64,000 nucleotides of DNA from Staphylococcus sp. IVB6240 (GTDB lineage: Bacteria > Bacillota > Bacilli > Staphylococcales > Staphylococcaceae): positions 744,001 to 808,000 of the forward strand of contig NZ_CP094718.1 in NCBI RefSeq assembly GCF_025558425.1, in the 5' to 3' direction. The notes beneath the pieces are model-generated. The model did not search any database and had not been told where the DNA came from. It was given only the letters and a program-made list of their open reading frames with translations. Position 1 is the stretch's first letter, and each line of letters begins with the position of its first letter. Shown piece by piece: positions 30,962 through 39,499 of this stretch. Both the position numbers and the translations under genes were made by a program.

Positions 30962-31543
30962 ATGACAGAAATTGTAATCGCAACATCTAATCAAGGAAAA
31001 ATTAATGATTTTAAAACAATTTTTAACGAAACAGATGTTATTGGCATCAATGAATTGATAGAGGATTTTGATGTTGAGGAAACTGGTACAACATTTGAAG
31101 AGAATGCGCGCTTAAAATCTGAAGCAGCAGCGAAAGCATTAGGAAAAACAGTCATTGCGGATGATAGTGGGCTAGAAGTCATGGCGTTGAATGGTGAACC
31201 GGGTATTTATTCTGCACGATATGCCGGCGAGGAAAAAAATGATGGAGCGAATATCGATAAAGTATTAGAGAAGCTAGAAGGACATGAAGATAGATCTGCA
31301 CGCTTTGTTTGTGTGATTAGCATGACAACTGCTGAAGGCGTCACGCGTACTTTTACAGGAACAGTTGATGGAGAGATTACATTACAACGTACAGGAGAAA
31401 ATGGCTTTGGCTATGACCCAGTCTTCTTCGTGCCTGAAATGCGTAAAACAATGGCGCAACTCACAGCATCAGAAAAGGCTGAAATCAGTCATAGACGTAA
31501 AGCAATCGATCAATTACAAGCATATATTGAAGGTGGAGCGTAG
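30962..31543 (+). CDS. rdgB: XTP/dITP diphosphatase (RdgB/HAM1)
   Basis: 193 residues. Clears non-canonical purine nucleotides such as dITP and XTP. Family motifs: IATSNQGKINDF at the N-terminus, TFEENARLKSEAAAKALG, ADDSGLEV, and GFGYDPVFFVPE. AGGAGGG site seven bases before the start. Follows murI, as in other staphylococci, and overlaps nothing. Confidence 0.94.
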   Translation: MTEIVIATSNQGKINDFKTIFNETDVIGINELIEDFDVEETGTTFEENARLKSEAAAKALGKTVIADDSGLEVMALNGEPGIYSARYAGEEKNDGANIDKVLEKLEGHEDRSARFVCVISMTTAEGVTRTFTGTVDGEITLQRTGENGFGYDPVFFVPEMRKTMAQLTASEKAEISHRRKAIDQLQAYIEGGA

Positions 31544-31545
31544 TT

Positions 31546-32046
31546 ATGAGTAAATGGATTGTTGTTAGTGATAATCATTCAGAAACAGGTATTTTATATG
31601 ATATCTATCAACATCATGCTGATGCCGACGCATTTTTCCATCTCGGTGATTCAGAGTTTAAGTATGATGATACAGAATTAAGTTTGTATCATCGTGTGAA
31701 AGGAAATATGGATTTTTATCCGGAATTTCCTGAAGCTGGTATGGAAACGTATGATGGGGTTAAAATCTTCTACACACACGGGCATCTCTATGGTGTGAAT
31801 GGTTCTAGAAATATGTTAGCAGAACAAGCACTGCAAAATGGAGCACAATTCGCTTTATATGGTCATACACATGTTGCACGTTATGAGAATATTAATGGTC
31901 TACATGTCATTAATCCAGGGAGTATTTCACAATCACGTAGCCCGATTGAAGAAACATATGCTGAAATTATTGAAGAGAATAAAAAATATAACTTGAATTT
32001 CCTAAATCGTCAGCATCAAATAATTGAAAGTATTAAATTTGAATAA
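31546..32046 (+). CDS. YfcE/MJ0936-family metallophosphoesterase
   Basis: 166 residues. Two-metal phosphoesterase motifs: VSDNHSE, HLGDSE, KGNMD, THGHLYG and YGHTHVARYE. Probably a phosphodiesterase of the YsnB type; substrate unknown. Two bases after rdgB in one operon. Confidence 0.9.
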   Translation: MSKWIVVSDNHSETGILYDIYQHHADADAFFHLGDSEFKYDDTELSLYHRVKGNMDFYPEFPEAGMETYDGVKIFYTHGHLYGVNGSRNMLAEQALQNGAQFALYGHTHVARYENINGLHVINPGSISQSRSPIEETYAEIIEENKKYNLNFLNRQHQIIESIKFE

Positions 32047-32122
32047 AATAATAATATTGTTATACGATCTTAAATTGAATCAAGAAAAGATTTTCTAAAA
32101 GAATCTCTTAATATTCATATTG

Positions 32123-32170
32123 GAGTAAAACATTCTGCTTAAAACGAGCTATATGTTTTACTCTCTTTTA
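32123..32170 (+). terminator. Probable terminator after the phosphoesterase gene
   Basis: GAGTAAAACAT pairs with ATGTTTTACTC around a 19-base loop, then TCTTTTATT. The rest of 32047-32318 is very AT-rich and holds no gene I can support. Confidence 0.65.
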
Positions 32171-32318
32171 TTAGAAAAAGTTGAGGAAATACTAATATTA
32201 TCAATATTAATACTTATAATTATTTTACTTTATATTGATTGTATGATAATGTTTATATGAATTAATTGTGTAAATTATTAATTTAATATACGTATTTTAT
32301 TAATAAGGAGGGATAATA

Positions 32319-32648
32319 TTGGACGATAAGAAAAACATTTTAGTGATCAAGTTATCAAAAGAACATGACGAAAGTGATAAACCTCTTAAAGACAGAGTTT
32401 CAGGAAAATGGAAGATATCTCCTAAAAGACTAGATGATGTAGAGTTTGTTGTCGTTTTAATATTACAAGAAGTCGTTGCAACTTATCGTTTGGGTGACGA
32501 ATTTAAATACAATCGTTCTACTGGTAGAGTTGAAGATTTAGAGTTAATTGAAGATGACACATATGAAAAATATATTGGGCAATTTGTAGATTATAAAACA
32601 AGTAATCCTGCTACATTATCTTCCGAGAGTAACTTATTTGATAAATAG
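32319..32648 (+). CDS. Hypothetical protein, accessory region
   Basis: 109 residues, soluble, charged, preceded by AAGGAGG seven bases before a TTG start. The part RVSGKWKISPKRLDDVEFVV and the following VVATYRLGDEFKYN vaguely recall a small fold of the type RGRWxVxxxRxxxxxYVxxxxxGxVxGVY seen next to restriction genes, but I do not recognise the family. It stands alone with its own terminator at the boundary between core and accessory DNA. Upstream AT content is very high, which suggests transfer. Confidence 0.6.
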   Translation: MDDKKNILVIKLSKEHDESDKPLKDRVSGKWKISPKRLDDVEFVVVLILQEVVATYRLGDEFKYNRSTGRVEDLELIEDDTYEKYIGQFVDYKTSNPATLSSESNLFDK

Positions 32649-32672
32649 AATATAGAAAAAATATAACAATTC

Positions 32673-32729
32673 AAAGTGCAATACCAACTTAACTTGAATG
32701 TTCAAGGTAAAAGGGTATTGTGCTTTTTT
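32673..32729 (+). terminator. Terminator after the hypothetical gene
   Basis: AAGTGCAATACC and GGGTATTGTGCTT pair, followed by TTTTT; the loop holds a small AACTTGAATGTTCAAGGT hairpin. From here to 33012 I see only an AT-rich leader for the surface protein. Confidence 0.8.
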
Positions 32730-33680
32730 AGTATCTGCATAAATAAAGTGCTTTTTAAAAGATAATGAAAAAAACGATTATTCACGGTTAATAAGGTGTA
32801 TCAATATAATTTATAGATGATTTTATAAACTATATTAATATTTGCATCTATATATGTTAGAATGTCATTACAAAAGCTTATACACTTACTAAGATTTTAT
32901 AATCAACACAAATATGTATTTATCATAATTTTTTTCAGTCGACGATTTAGAGAGAAATATATCAGTTGGTTGTTTAAAATATATTCACTCATACATGAAA
33001 GGGGACATGTAAATGTCGAAAAAATTATTTGTAAGTACATTAGTCACAGGATTAGCAACAACAGCACTATTAGCTGGTGGACATGATGCTCTAGCTGCAG
33101 AAGAAACATCACCTACAACGAATGATGACCTCGATAATCAAGCGCAACCTCAACCTTCAAATCAATCTCAAACAGAAACGCCGCAAACTGAAGGTACTGC
33201 GACTGATAAAGAAGAACAGCCTTCTGAATCACAACCTATAGAAACCGCTACTCCGGAAGAAACACAACCTACAGCAAATGAACCTCAAGAAACACCATCT
33301 ACAGAAAATCCATCAGACAATGAGCCATCTACGCAACCAGAAAAACCTCAATCAGAAGAACCTTTAGAAAAAGATGATGCACCAGCAGAAGTATCTAAAG
33401 AAGAATTAAAACAACAAGAAATTGAAAATGCACAAAATAATTTAAATACTGCGAATCAAGAAGTCAAAACTGCACAAACAGAAAAAGAACAAGCATTGAA
33501 AGAGAAGAATCATGCAGATCAAGCATTAAAAGCAGCACAATCAGTTAAGTCAACTTCCACAAAACAGATTAATCAACAAATCGATAATGAAACTAAAAAA
33601 TTAGATAATACAAAGTCTAAAGTGAATGCTACTAAAGAACAGGTGAATCAAAAGTCTAGAGAAATTGCCGAAAAAGAAAA

Positions 33681-33693
33681 TAAAATTAATAAC
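33681..33693. repeat. 13-base direct repeat, left of the IS
   Basis: TAAAATTAATAAC, identical to 35025-35037, in the same reading frame of the broken surface protein gene. Best explained as a target duplication. Confidence 0.65.
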
Positions 33694-35024
33694 CGAGAAT
33701 TTCAAGTTTAAGTTAGCCACCTATAATGACTGAGGTGTACACAAGGGTTAACCGTATTCGAACCTGTTGAGGATTGATTGGTTTTAATCAATTAATACTC
33801 AACAGGTAACCAAAGCTAAGACTTTAGCTTTGGAAAGATCCATACAGATTGAGGTGCTTTAAACATTCTGTCATTTGATGATGAGCTGTGTTGTAATTTA
33901 AAGTCTTTCTAGGATAGTCATTCATATATTGTTGTATGGCTTTTATGAAGCGTTTTTGAACATTGGATAAATCATGTGCTTTTGGAATAAAACGACGAAT
34001 CATTTTATGTTGGTTTTCACTTGTCCCACGTTCATATGATGAGAATGGATGTGTGAAGTATATTTCTATCATATGGCCAAATTCTTCATACAGCAATGCA
34101 AATTCTGAACCATTGTCAGATGTGATAGATTTAAAGATTTTTGGTGCTTTTTCGCCTAAGGAGTCAAATAAGTTTTTCAATGCGTGAGACACCGCATCAG
34201 CACTTTTACTTTCTATTATTTCTAGTATTTCAAAACGCGTTTGTCTCTCAACAAGTGTTAAGATAACTGGCTTTGACTTGTCTTTAGTTCCTATTACGGT
34301 ATCTATTTCCCAGTGACCAAAAGACTGACGTGATTCAATTTCACTAGGACGTGTCTCAATACTTGGACCGAGCACTCGACTGTGTGGATGATTATGGTAG
34401 CTATTCTGAGTAGAGTGACGTCTTTTTAATTTTTCTAGTAGATCAATATTCTTAGTTTCCATGATTTGTTGATCTATCCAAGCATATACTGTCGTTGTTG
34501 AAGGGATTTCTTCTCTTTCAAAACATTGTTCCTTGTGAGCATATGCCACGACTGCTTCAGGTGACCAGCGTTTCTTTTTCATGAGGTGATCTGCCCATGG
34601 CATAAATAATGGGTTCTTCTTCCATAAGGGCTGAGCACCACATTGTTGTCTGTTTTGTCGATAACGTTGTTGACCTAGTGAAGAAAAATAAATTTGCGTC
34701 TCATATTCATAGACTTTATGTTGTTGTTTTTGTCGTTTAATTTGACGTGTTGTTCCTCGATGAATTTCGTTATTGATTGTTTGAGGTGCACGTCCTAATT
34801 CACGCGCTATTGCACGATTTGAAAAACCTAAATTTTTAAGTGTTTCTATTTGAACACGTTCTTCATAACTTAAGTGTGTTCCTTTATGGTTTGTCATGTT
34901 AGAATAAGTATGCGTCATGTGAATTCATTCCTTTATTGATTTGGTCTGGTAGCCTCAATAATAACATGAAATTCACGTGGCGTTTTTTTGTCTAAAGGTG
35001 GCTAAGTTGATTATAAAATCCACC
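33694..35024. mobile_element. IS30-family insertion sequence
   Basis: About 1331 bases with one minus-strand transposase gene. Its two ends align without gaps as imperfect inverted repeats of about 30 bases that share TTAGCCACCT. It splits the surface protein gene and is bounded by a 13-base direct repeat. If instead only the well-conserved AGCCACCT...AGGTGGCT counts as the ends, a five-base AAGTT flank appears on both sides, but then the surface gene frame is not restored. Confidence 0.82.
33824..34918 (-). CDS. IS30-family transposase
   Basis: 364 residues. N-terminal helix-turn-helix domain (HLSYEERVQIETLKNLGFSN, then AIARELGRAPQTINNEI) and a DDE catalytic domain: Asp in HWEIDTVIG, Asp in TSDNGSEF, Glu in YERGTSENQH. 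Full length for IS30 and with no internal stop, so probably active. GGAATGA precedes the start. Confidence 0.93.
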   Translation of the reverse strand: MTHTYSNMTNHKGTHLSYEERVQIETLKNLGFSNRAIARELGRAPQTINNEIHRGTTRQIKRQKQQHKVYEYETQIYFSSLGQQRYRQNRQQCGAQPLWKKNPLFMPWADHLMKKKRWSPEAVVAYAHKEQCFEREEIPSTTTVYAWIDQQIMETKNIDLLEKLKRRHSTQNSYHNHPHSRVLGPSIETRPSEIESRQSFGHWEIDTVIGTKDKSKPVILTLVERQTRFEILEIIESKSADAVSHALKNLFDSLGEKAPKIFKSITSDNGSEFALLYEEFGHMIEIYFTHPFSSYERGTSENQHKMIRRFIPKAHDLSNVQKRFIKAIQQYMNDYPRKTLNYNTAHHQMTECLKHLNLYGSFQS

Positions 35025-35037
35025 TAAAATTAATAAC
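35025..35037. repeat. 13-base direct repeat, right of the IS
   Basis: Second copy of TAAAATTAATAAC. Joining the two copies restores the frame ENKINN-YKPTVKE. Confidence 0.65.
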
Positions 35038-36455
35038 TACAAACCAACTGTTAAAGAAACAGAAGTTCACGTCAATCATCCAGTTATGGAAGAAGAAGAT
35101 AAGAAAGGTTTTTGGTCCAATTCATGGGTAGAGGATATTCAGTTTGATGGTGAACCACGAACTGAAACAATTAAGTACACAAAAGGTCGTTACGTTCCAG
35201 ATATCGACAAAATTGGAGAATATTTTGTGGACTATATTAATGAATTGAAACGTATTAATGGTTTACCAGGTAAAGTGCATCTTACAGATAGACAAGAGCT
35301 TAAAGATTTTTCTGCGGGTAGAGCGGTAGAATTAGCTGATAACTTTGATCATATAACAAATTTGCCTCATCCAGAATTTATGAGTAGTGAGAACATTTCA
35401 GGCATGATATTGGAGTCTGATGCACCATATTCTGACAAAGAAATTGCATATAAAATGGCATTGTCATAGTTTTCAGAATACGGGAATTTACTTAAAAGTT
35501 ATGGTCATCGTTCAAATCTCTTAACTTCTAACGGAGAAATAAGTATCGGTATTGCAGGGGATAAAGATAAAAGTTTTACGGATCATGATTATTATAATGT
35601 TGTGTATAATAGTCAATCTAATGACCTAGGATTATATTATAGTGTGACAGAGAATGAGAATAGCCAGGGTGTTGTTGAGTATAAAATAGATGGTAGAAAA
35701 GTTAAGTTTCTACCTAAAACTACTTTCCGATATGTTACAGAAGAAGTCGTTGACCATTCAGCTGATTTGAAACGTAAACTTAATCAATTGAAGAAAGATA
35801 AAGCAGCTTTAGAGTCTAAAATCGGACAGTATCAGAAAGATATTTCAAATATTGAGAAAAACATTCAAGACTTGAAGAACCAACGACAATTAATGGATGC
35901 TAGTAATGAAGAAAAAGAAAAAGCAATTCGTGATGCCAAAGCTTTAGTCGAACGTAATAATAAGGCATTAAAAGAAGCAGAGGCAAAACTTGCAAATGCT
36001 TTGAAAAATAAAGAAGCAGCTCAAAAAGCATTGGAAGATTTAACAAGAATTGATGAACCGACAAAACCAACAACGAATCATCAACCACCATCGACAACAC
36101 CAAATGAAAATAATCCTACTCAACCAACAAACCCAAATGAAACAAAGCCTTCAGTAACACCACAACCAAGTGAAACAAAACCAACACAAAACCCAAATGA
36201 AACGAAACCGACAGAACCAAAAGTAACATCAACCCATAACCCAAGTAAAACGAAACCAACATCAACACAAAATCCAAATGAATCGAAGCCATCAGAAACT
36301 AAAACATCAACACCAGCGAAAAATGATGATAACGTAAAGCTATTACCTAATACAGGTCAAGCAGAGCGAGCAAACATATTTGCAGGCTTATTTGCATTAT
36401 TAACTGGTATGATTACATTACGTGTCTTCCGTCGTAAATCAATGTAAGAAAAACA

Positions 36456-36490
36456 AAAGAGATCTCAGGTCTAACCTGGGATCTCTTTAA
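36456..36490 (+). terminator. Terminator after the surface protein gene
   Basis: AAAGAGATCTCAGGT, loop CTA, ACCTGGGATCTCTTTA. Confidence 0.85.
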
Positions 36491-36645
36491 ATATATTCAA
36501 ATGATAGTTGTTTATAAAAATATACCATAGATGACTACGACATAAGTTTACGTTACTGCTTGTCAGCGTATAAGTTTCATCGATAGGATAAATGGCATGA
36601 ATTATAGAATGGGATATGTAAAAATACACGGCACATTAACTGCAA

Positions 36646-36676
36646 TGAACCAGAAAAGTTAAACTTTTCTGGTTCA
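36646..36676. repeat. Perfect 15-base palindrome
   Basis: TGAACCAGAAAAGTT and its exact complement are separated by one base. No T-run follows on either strand. It may be a strong RNA hairpin after RNA copy D or a leftover of a mobile end. The rest of 36491-36690 holds no gene. Confidence 0.6.
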
Positions 36677-36697
36677 ATTACACTTTGACTGAGTAGT

Positions 36698-36776
36698 GAA
36701 GGTTATTTTAACCTTAAATAAAAAGTCACCGTCTTTTTAACGGGCTCATGGGGCATGTTACAGCATGTCCCTTTAT
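36698..36776 (-). ncRNA. Orphan SprF-like RNA, copy D
   Basis: Promoter on minus: TTGTCC (36811-36806), 17-base spacer, TATATT (36788-36783). The RNA holds a GGGACATGC/GCATGTTACAG-type hairpin, the core GAGCCCGTTAAAAAGACGG, and an AAGGTT/AACCTT hairpin at the end. Promoter and 5' part repeat almost exactly in copy E, 424 bases away. No toxin lies opposite its 3' end. Confidence 0.6.
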
Positions 36777-36942
36777 ATATTTAATATAGCATACTAAAAG
36801 TATTGGGACAACATTAAGAAATATATTAATTGAATAAAGTTTATTAGTAACAAAAGAAACTATGTAAAAAAGTAGATTGAAATGTGATAGAATAGAAAAG
36901 AGCAAGTTAAGTGGATGGTGGCTATCTGAGTATAAGGAGGTG

Positions 36943-36993
36943 ATGCCTATGAATGTCATAGGTCGAATCTTTAAAAAGGAGAAGCCTGTATGA
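36943..36993 (+). CDS. Leader ORF overlapping the toxin start
   Basis: Sixteen codons, MPMNVIGRIFKKEKPV, after a perfect AAGGAGGTGATG site. Its TGA overlaps the toxin ATG as ATGA. The toxin ribosome site AAAAGGAG lies within it. Begins MPM, like the leader ORFs at 17129 and 17603. Confidence 0.42.
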   Translation: MPMNVIGRIFKKEKPV

Positions 36994-37097
36994 TTTCTAT
37001 TGCAGATGCATTAGTTCTAATGATAGGATTTGGCACATTCGTCATTTCCTTAATAGGATTAATGATAGCAATTGTCAAGTTATCTACAAAAAAATAA
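36990..37097 (+). CDS. Putative holin-like type I toxin (SprG-like)
   Basis: 35 residues: MISIADALVLMIGFGTFVIS, then LIGLMIAIVKLSTKK. One membrane span with a Lys-rich end, close to the S. aureus SprG peptide type. Promoter with extended -10 TGATAGAAT near 36885. A convergent antisense RNA (copy E) ends over its stop codon. Expected to harm the membrane when freed; function inferred from the family. Confidence 0.82.
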   Translation: MISIADALVLMIGFGTFVISLIGLMIAIVKLSTKK

Positions 37098-37200
37098 CCA
37101 TCACTCTAACTTTGATAACATTGTGATGATTATTTTATTACAATATAGTCACCGTCTTTTTAACGGGCTCATAGGGACATGTTACAGCATGTCCCTTTAT
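37089..37200 (-). ncRNA. Antisense antitoxin RNA, copy E (SprF-like)
   Basis: TTGTCC (37235-37230), 17-base spacer, TATATT (37212-37207). Hairpin GGGACATGCTGTAACATGTCCC, the conserved core at about 37150-37170, then the terminator AATAATCATCAC...GTGATGGTTATT with a T-run over the toxin 3' end. Ends are estimated. Confidence 0.72.
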
Positions 37201-37239
37201 ATATTTAATATAGCATATCAAAATGATTAGGACAATGTA

Positions 37240-37642
37240 ACAGCATACATTATATTAATATATTTATTAAACTGTATTAAAAACTATAAAAAGATTAGAG
37301 TTTAAATTTATTAAGATGAAACACGTGAATAGAGTGGATTCAAATGTTTGAACGATTTTATTGTTTGTTGGAAGAAAACACACATGTATTATTTAAGTAG
37401 CAAGAATGTAAGAAGGAATGACTATGTTATAAGCAGCGCTTCAAAAATACTAGATAATCATGTATTAGAATATCAATTCTATAAAGATACTGGTATATCA
37501 GTGTTAAAACTTTAAACACTGCCGAAAAACCTCCCAACTTTCAAAAGCAATTGGAAGATAAGTAGCCAAATCCCACTCATTAATTTGAGGAGGATTTAAT
37601 GATATGTCAACTGACTCTTTCTTGACACGTAAAATAACAAAA
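37240..37642. other. Host-prophage junction without genes (attL expected here)
   Basis: About 400 bases with no supported gene. Short open frames after GAGGAGG near 37590 code only 8-15 residues. The attL core must lie between the antitoxin locus and the integrase gene, but it cannot be named without the right end of the prophage. Confidence 0.45.
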
Positions 37643-37670
37643 CCCCATTGAAACAACAATTTCAATGGGG
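37630..37670 (-). terminator. Terminator downstream of integrase
   Basis: On minus, CCCCATTGAAA and TTTCAATGGGG pair around TTGTTG, followed by TTTTGTTATTTT. Confidence 0.8.
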
Positions 37671-37752
37671 TAATTAACGTCCTGGGAGGGATACTATAAA
37701 GCTTATAACAATGGCTTTTATAGGGTTTAGAGTCCCTAATGGGTCCCTAAAA

Positions 37753-38778
37753 TCACATGACGCTAATTATTTGAATTGCTTTTTCATCTTCTTCTTTGTA
37801 TGTCTCTTCAAGTAAATGTGAATAAACTTCGGTAGTTACTGATATATTCTTATGGCCTAATCTTTTTGAAATGTAGTGAATTGAAACACCTTTTGCTAAT
37901 AAATACGAACAATGTGTATGACGTAGTGCGTGTGAAGTTATTTCTTTCATACCTAGATTGTTACAATAGATTTTCAACCGTTTGTTAACCGCATTATTTG
38001 TCAGATGACCAAATATAGAACCGTCTATTGCTCTAGGTAATTGATCAATTGATTTAACTATATGTTGAATATCTTTTGAGCTAACAGAAACATAACGTGG
38101 AGATGAATCTGTTTTACGTTCGTCAATATATATTTCATTTTTAACTTGATTGATATATTCACGTTTTAAATTTAAAGCGCCACTAATTCGACAACCAGTA
38201 CAAATCATAATGAATAATGCGAGTGATGATGCATTGTTTTTTGTTATTAAATATTGTTTTAACGATTCATAGTCTTTCAGACTGATATACTTACTCTCTT
38301 CGCTTTTATTGGGGTTATTTGCTCGATAACTTATTTTAAAAGTAGGGTTCTTTGCTATAAGTCCTTCATAAACAGCATCGTCTAAAGATGTCCTAATATA
38401 GCCGTTTAGCTTTCTGATAGATTCTTTAGAATGCGTTTTTGAAAATTCATTAATAAAATCTTGGTAGTGATACCTAGATAAGTCTTTTAATTTTTTCTTT
38501 CCGATAGGGTGGTTATTGATATGTTCTATAGCAGAAGCGTAAGACTTATAAGTTTTAGGTGTCACAGTGGACTTCTTGAACGTTTCGCACCATGTTTTGA
38601 AATAGTCATAAAGTGTTAAATTAGGCTCATATTCAATGCCTTGCCTCAACTCATTTAACTTATCTAATCCCGCTGAATTAGCCTCACGTTTGGTCCTAAA
38701 ACCTTTCTTACGATATCTTTTACCCTCGTATTTAAACTCATATTGCCACTTTTTCCCGTCATAACATCGTGTTTGCAT
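37753..38778 (-). CDS. int: Prophage tyrosine integrase
   Basis: 341 residues. N-terminal arm-binding domain (KKWQYEFKYEGKRYRKKGFR), SAM-like core-binding domain (about 60-145), and catalytic domain with Arg in CTGCRISGALNL, HxxR in SHALRHTHCSYLL, and the nucleophile in TTEVYSHL. Start set at ATG 38778 after GAGGAGGGA; an in-frame upstream extension has no support. It points out of the prophage at the left end. Confidence 0.94.
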   Translation of the reverse strand: MQTRCYDGKKWQYEFKYEGKRYRKKGFRTKREANSAGLDKLNELRQGIEYEPNLTLYDYFKTWCETFKKSTVTPKTYKSYASAIEHINNHPIGKKKLKDLSRYHYQDFINEFSKTHSKESIRKLNGYIRTSLDDAVYEGLIAKNPTFKISYRANNPNKSEESKYISLKDYESLKQYLITKNNASSLALFIMICTGCRISGALNLKREYINQVKNEIYIDERKTDSSPRYVSVSSKDIQHIVKSIDQLPRAIDGSIFGHLTNNAVNKRLKIYCNNLGMKEITSHALRHTHCSYLLAKGVSIHYISKRLGHKNISVTTEVYSHLLEETYKEEDEKAIQIISVM

Positions 38779-38845
38779 ACTATCCCTCCTCAAAAAAAGT
38801 AAAAAATAATAAGGGTACGTGGAAGGTACCCTGTATCCAATTAGA

Positions 38846-39499
38846 TTAGTTAAAATATTCAAAAAGAGTTATAAAGTTATTTAAGAAATGAATAATTATA
38901 GCAACTTCTAATCTTTTAGTAATAAGATAAGATATACCAACAATAAGACCAAAATAAAAATAAGGGATATAGTCTATAAAAGTATTCCCTTCATGTAATA
39001 ACGCGAAAATAATACTTGAAATAATTAACCCTATAAATAAATGTCCTCTAAAAACTACTCGGAGTAGAAATCCTCTTAAAATAATTTCTTCTACAATCGC
39101 AGGAATAATTGCGATACTAATTATTAGTAGTATAAAAGGTGTTCCTGAGAATTCATGAACAATTAATGTGTCGTTAGGGGATAGTCCGGGTTTCAAATAT
39201 TCAAATATTTCATCGAAAGAGTACAATAGAATGAAACCTAGTATAGTAATTAATATATCTTTTCTGTTTAATGTTTTAAATTGCAATAAATTAAATTTTA
39301 ATCTGTTAGTAGCCCACACTCCTATTATAATTATAATGATTGCAATGATTGCAAATATGTAGTTTTTTGTAACGTAATCACTTAATGCGAATGCATTATA
39401 AAAGATATAAGAGAGAAATAAAGCTTTTAATACAGCCTTCCAGTATACATCATTGTTGACTAAGTGGTTATCTTCAAATAATAATTTTAGTTTTTTCAT
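38846..39499 (-). CDS. CPBP family intramembrane metalloprotease
   Basis: 217 residues with about seven membrane spans. Motif 1 VEEIILRGFLLR (EExxxR), motif 2 FALLHEG, motif 3 HFLNN, all needed for the glutamic-type membrane protease. Start at ATG 39499 after AAGGAG. In a lysogeny module between int and an Abi gene, it is probably expressed in the lysogen. CPBP proteins act in bacteriocin self-immunity and related tasks; the role here is unknown. Confidence 0.87.
   Translation of the reverse strand: MKKLKLLFEDNHLVNNDVYWKAVLKALFLSYIFYNAFALSDYVTKNYIFAIIAIIIIIIGVWATNRLKFNLLQFKTLNRKDILITILGFILLYSFDEIFEYLKPGLSPNDTLIVHEFSGTPFILLIISIAIIPAIVEEIILRGFLLRVVFRGHLFIGLIISSIIFALLHEGNTFIDYIPYFYFGLIVGISYLITKRLEVAIIIHFLNNFITLFEYFN

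Larger units (their letters stand above)
33013..36447 (+). pseudogene. CAP-domain LPXTG surface protein, broken by IS30 insertion and a stop
   Basis: Part 1 (33013-33693): signal peptide (MSKKLFVSTLVTGLATTALL, cut after ALA), a Pro/Glu/Thr/Gln-rich stalk and a coiled coil, ending ENKINN. Part 2 resumes in the same frame at 35026 (KINNYKPTVKETEVH) after the IS. A CAP domain follows (DYINELKRINGLPGKVHL, SSENISGM) with an in-frame TAG at 35467-35469, then a second coiled coil, a repeat tract (NPNETKP, PSETKP) and the sortase motif LPNTG, membrane span and basic tail. Without the IS and stop it would code about 700 residues, probably a wall-linked adhesin-like protein. AAAGGGGA precedes ATG 33013. 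Confidence 0.85.

Noticed and set aside
32862..33086. 74-residue ORF upstream of the surface protein gene
   Set aside because: It has no ribosome site and overlaps the well-supported start of the surface protein in another frame; composition is that of AT-rich noncoding DNA.
36726..36959. 77-residue minus-strand ORF opposite the toxin leader
   Set aside because: It spans the antisense RNA core and the toxin promoter and has no ribosome site.
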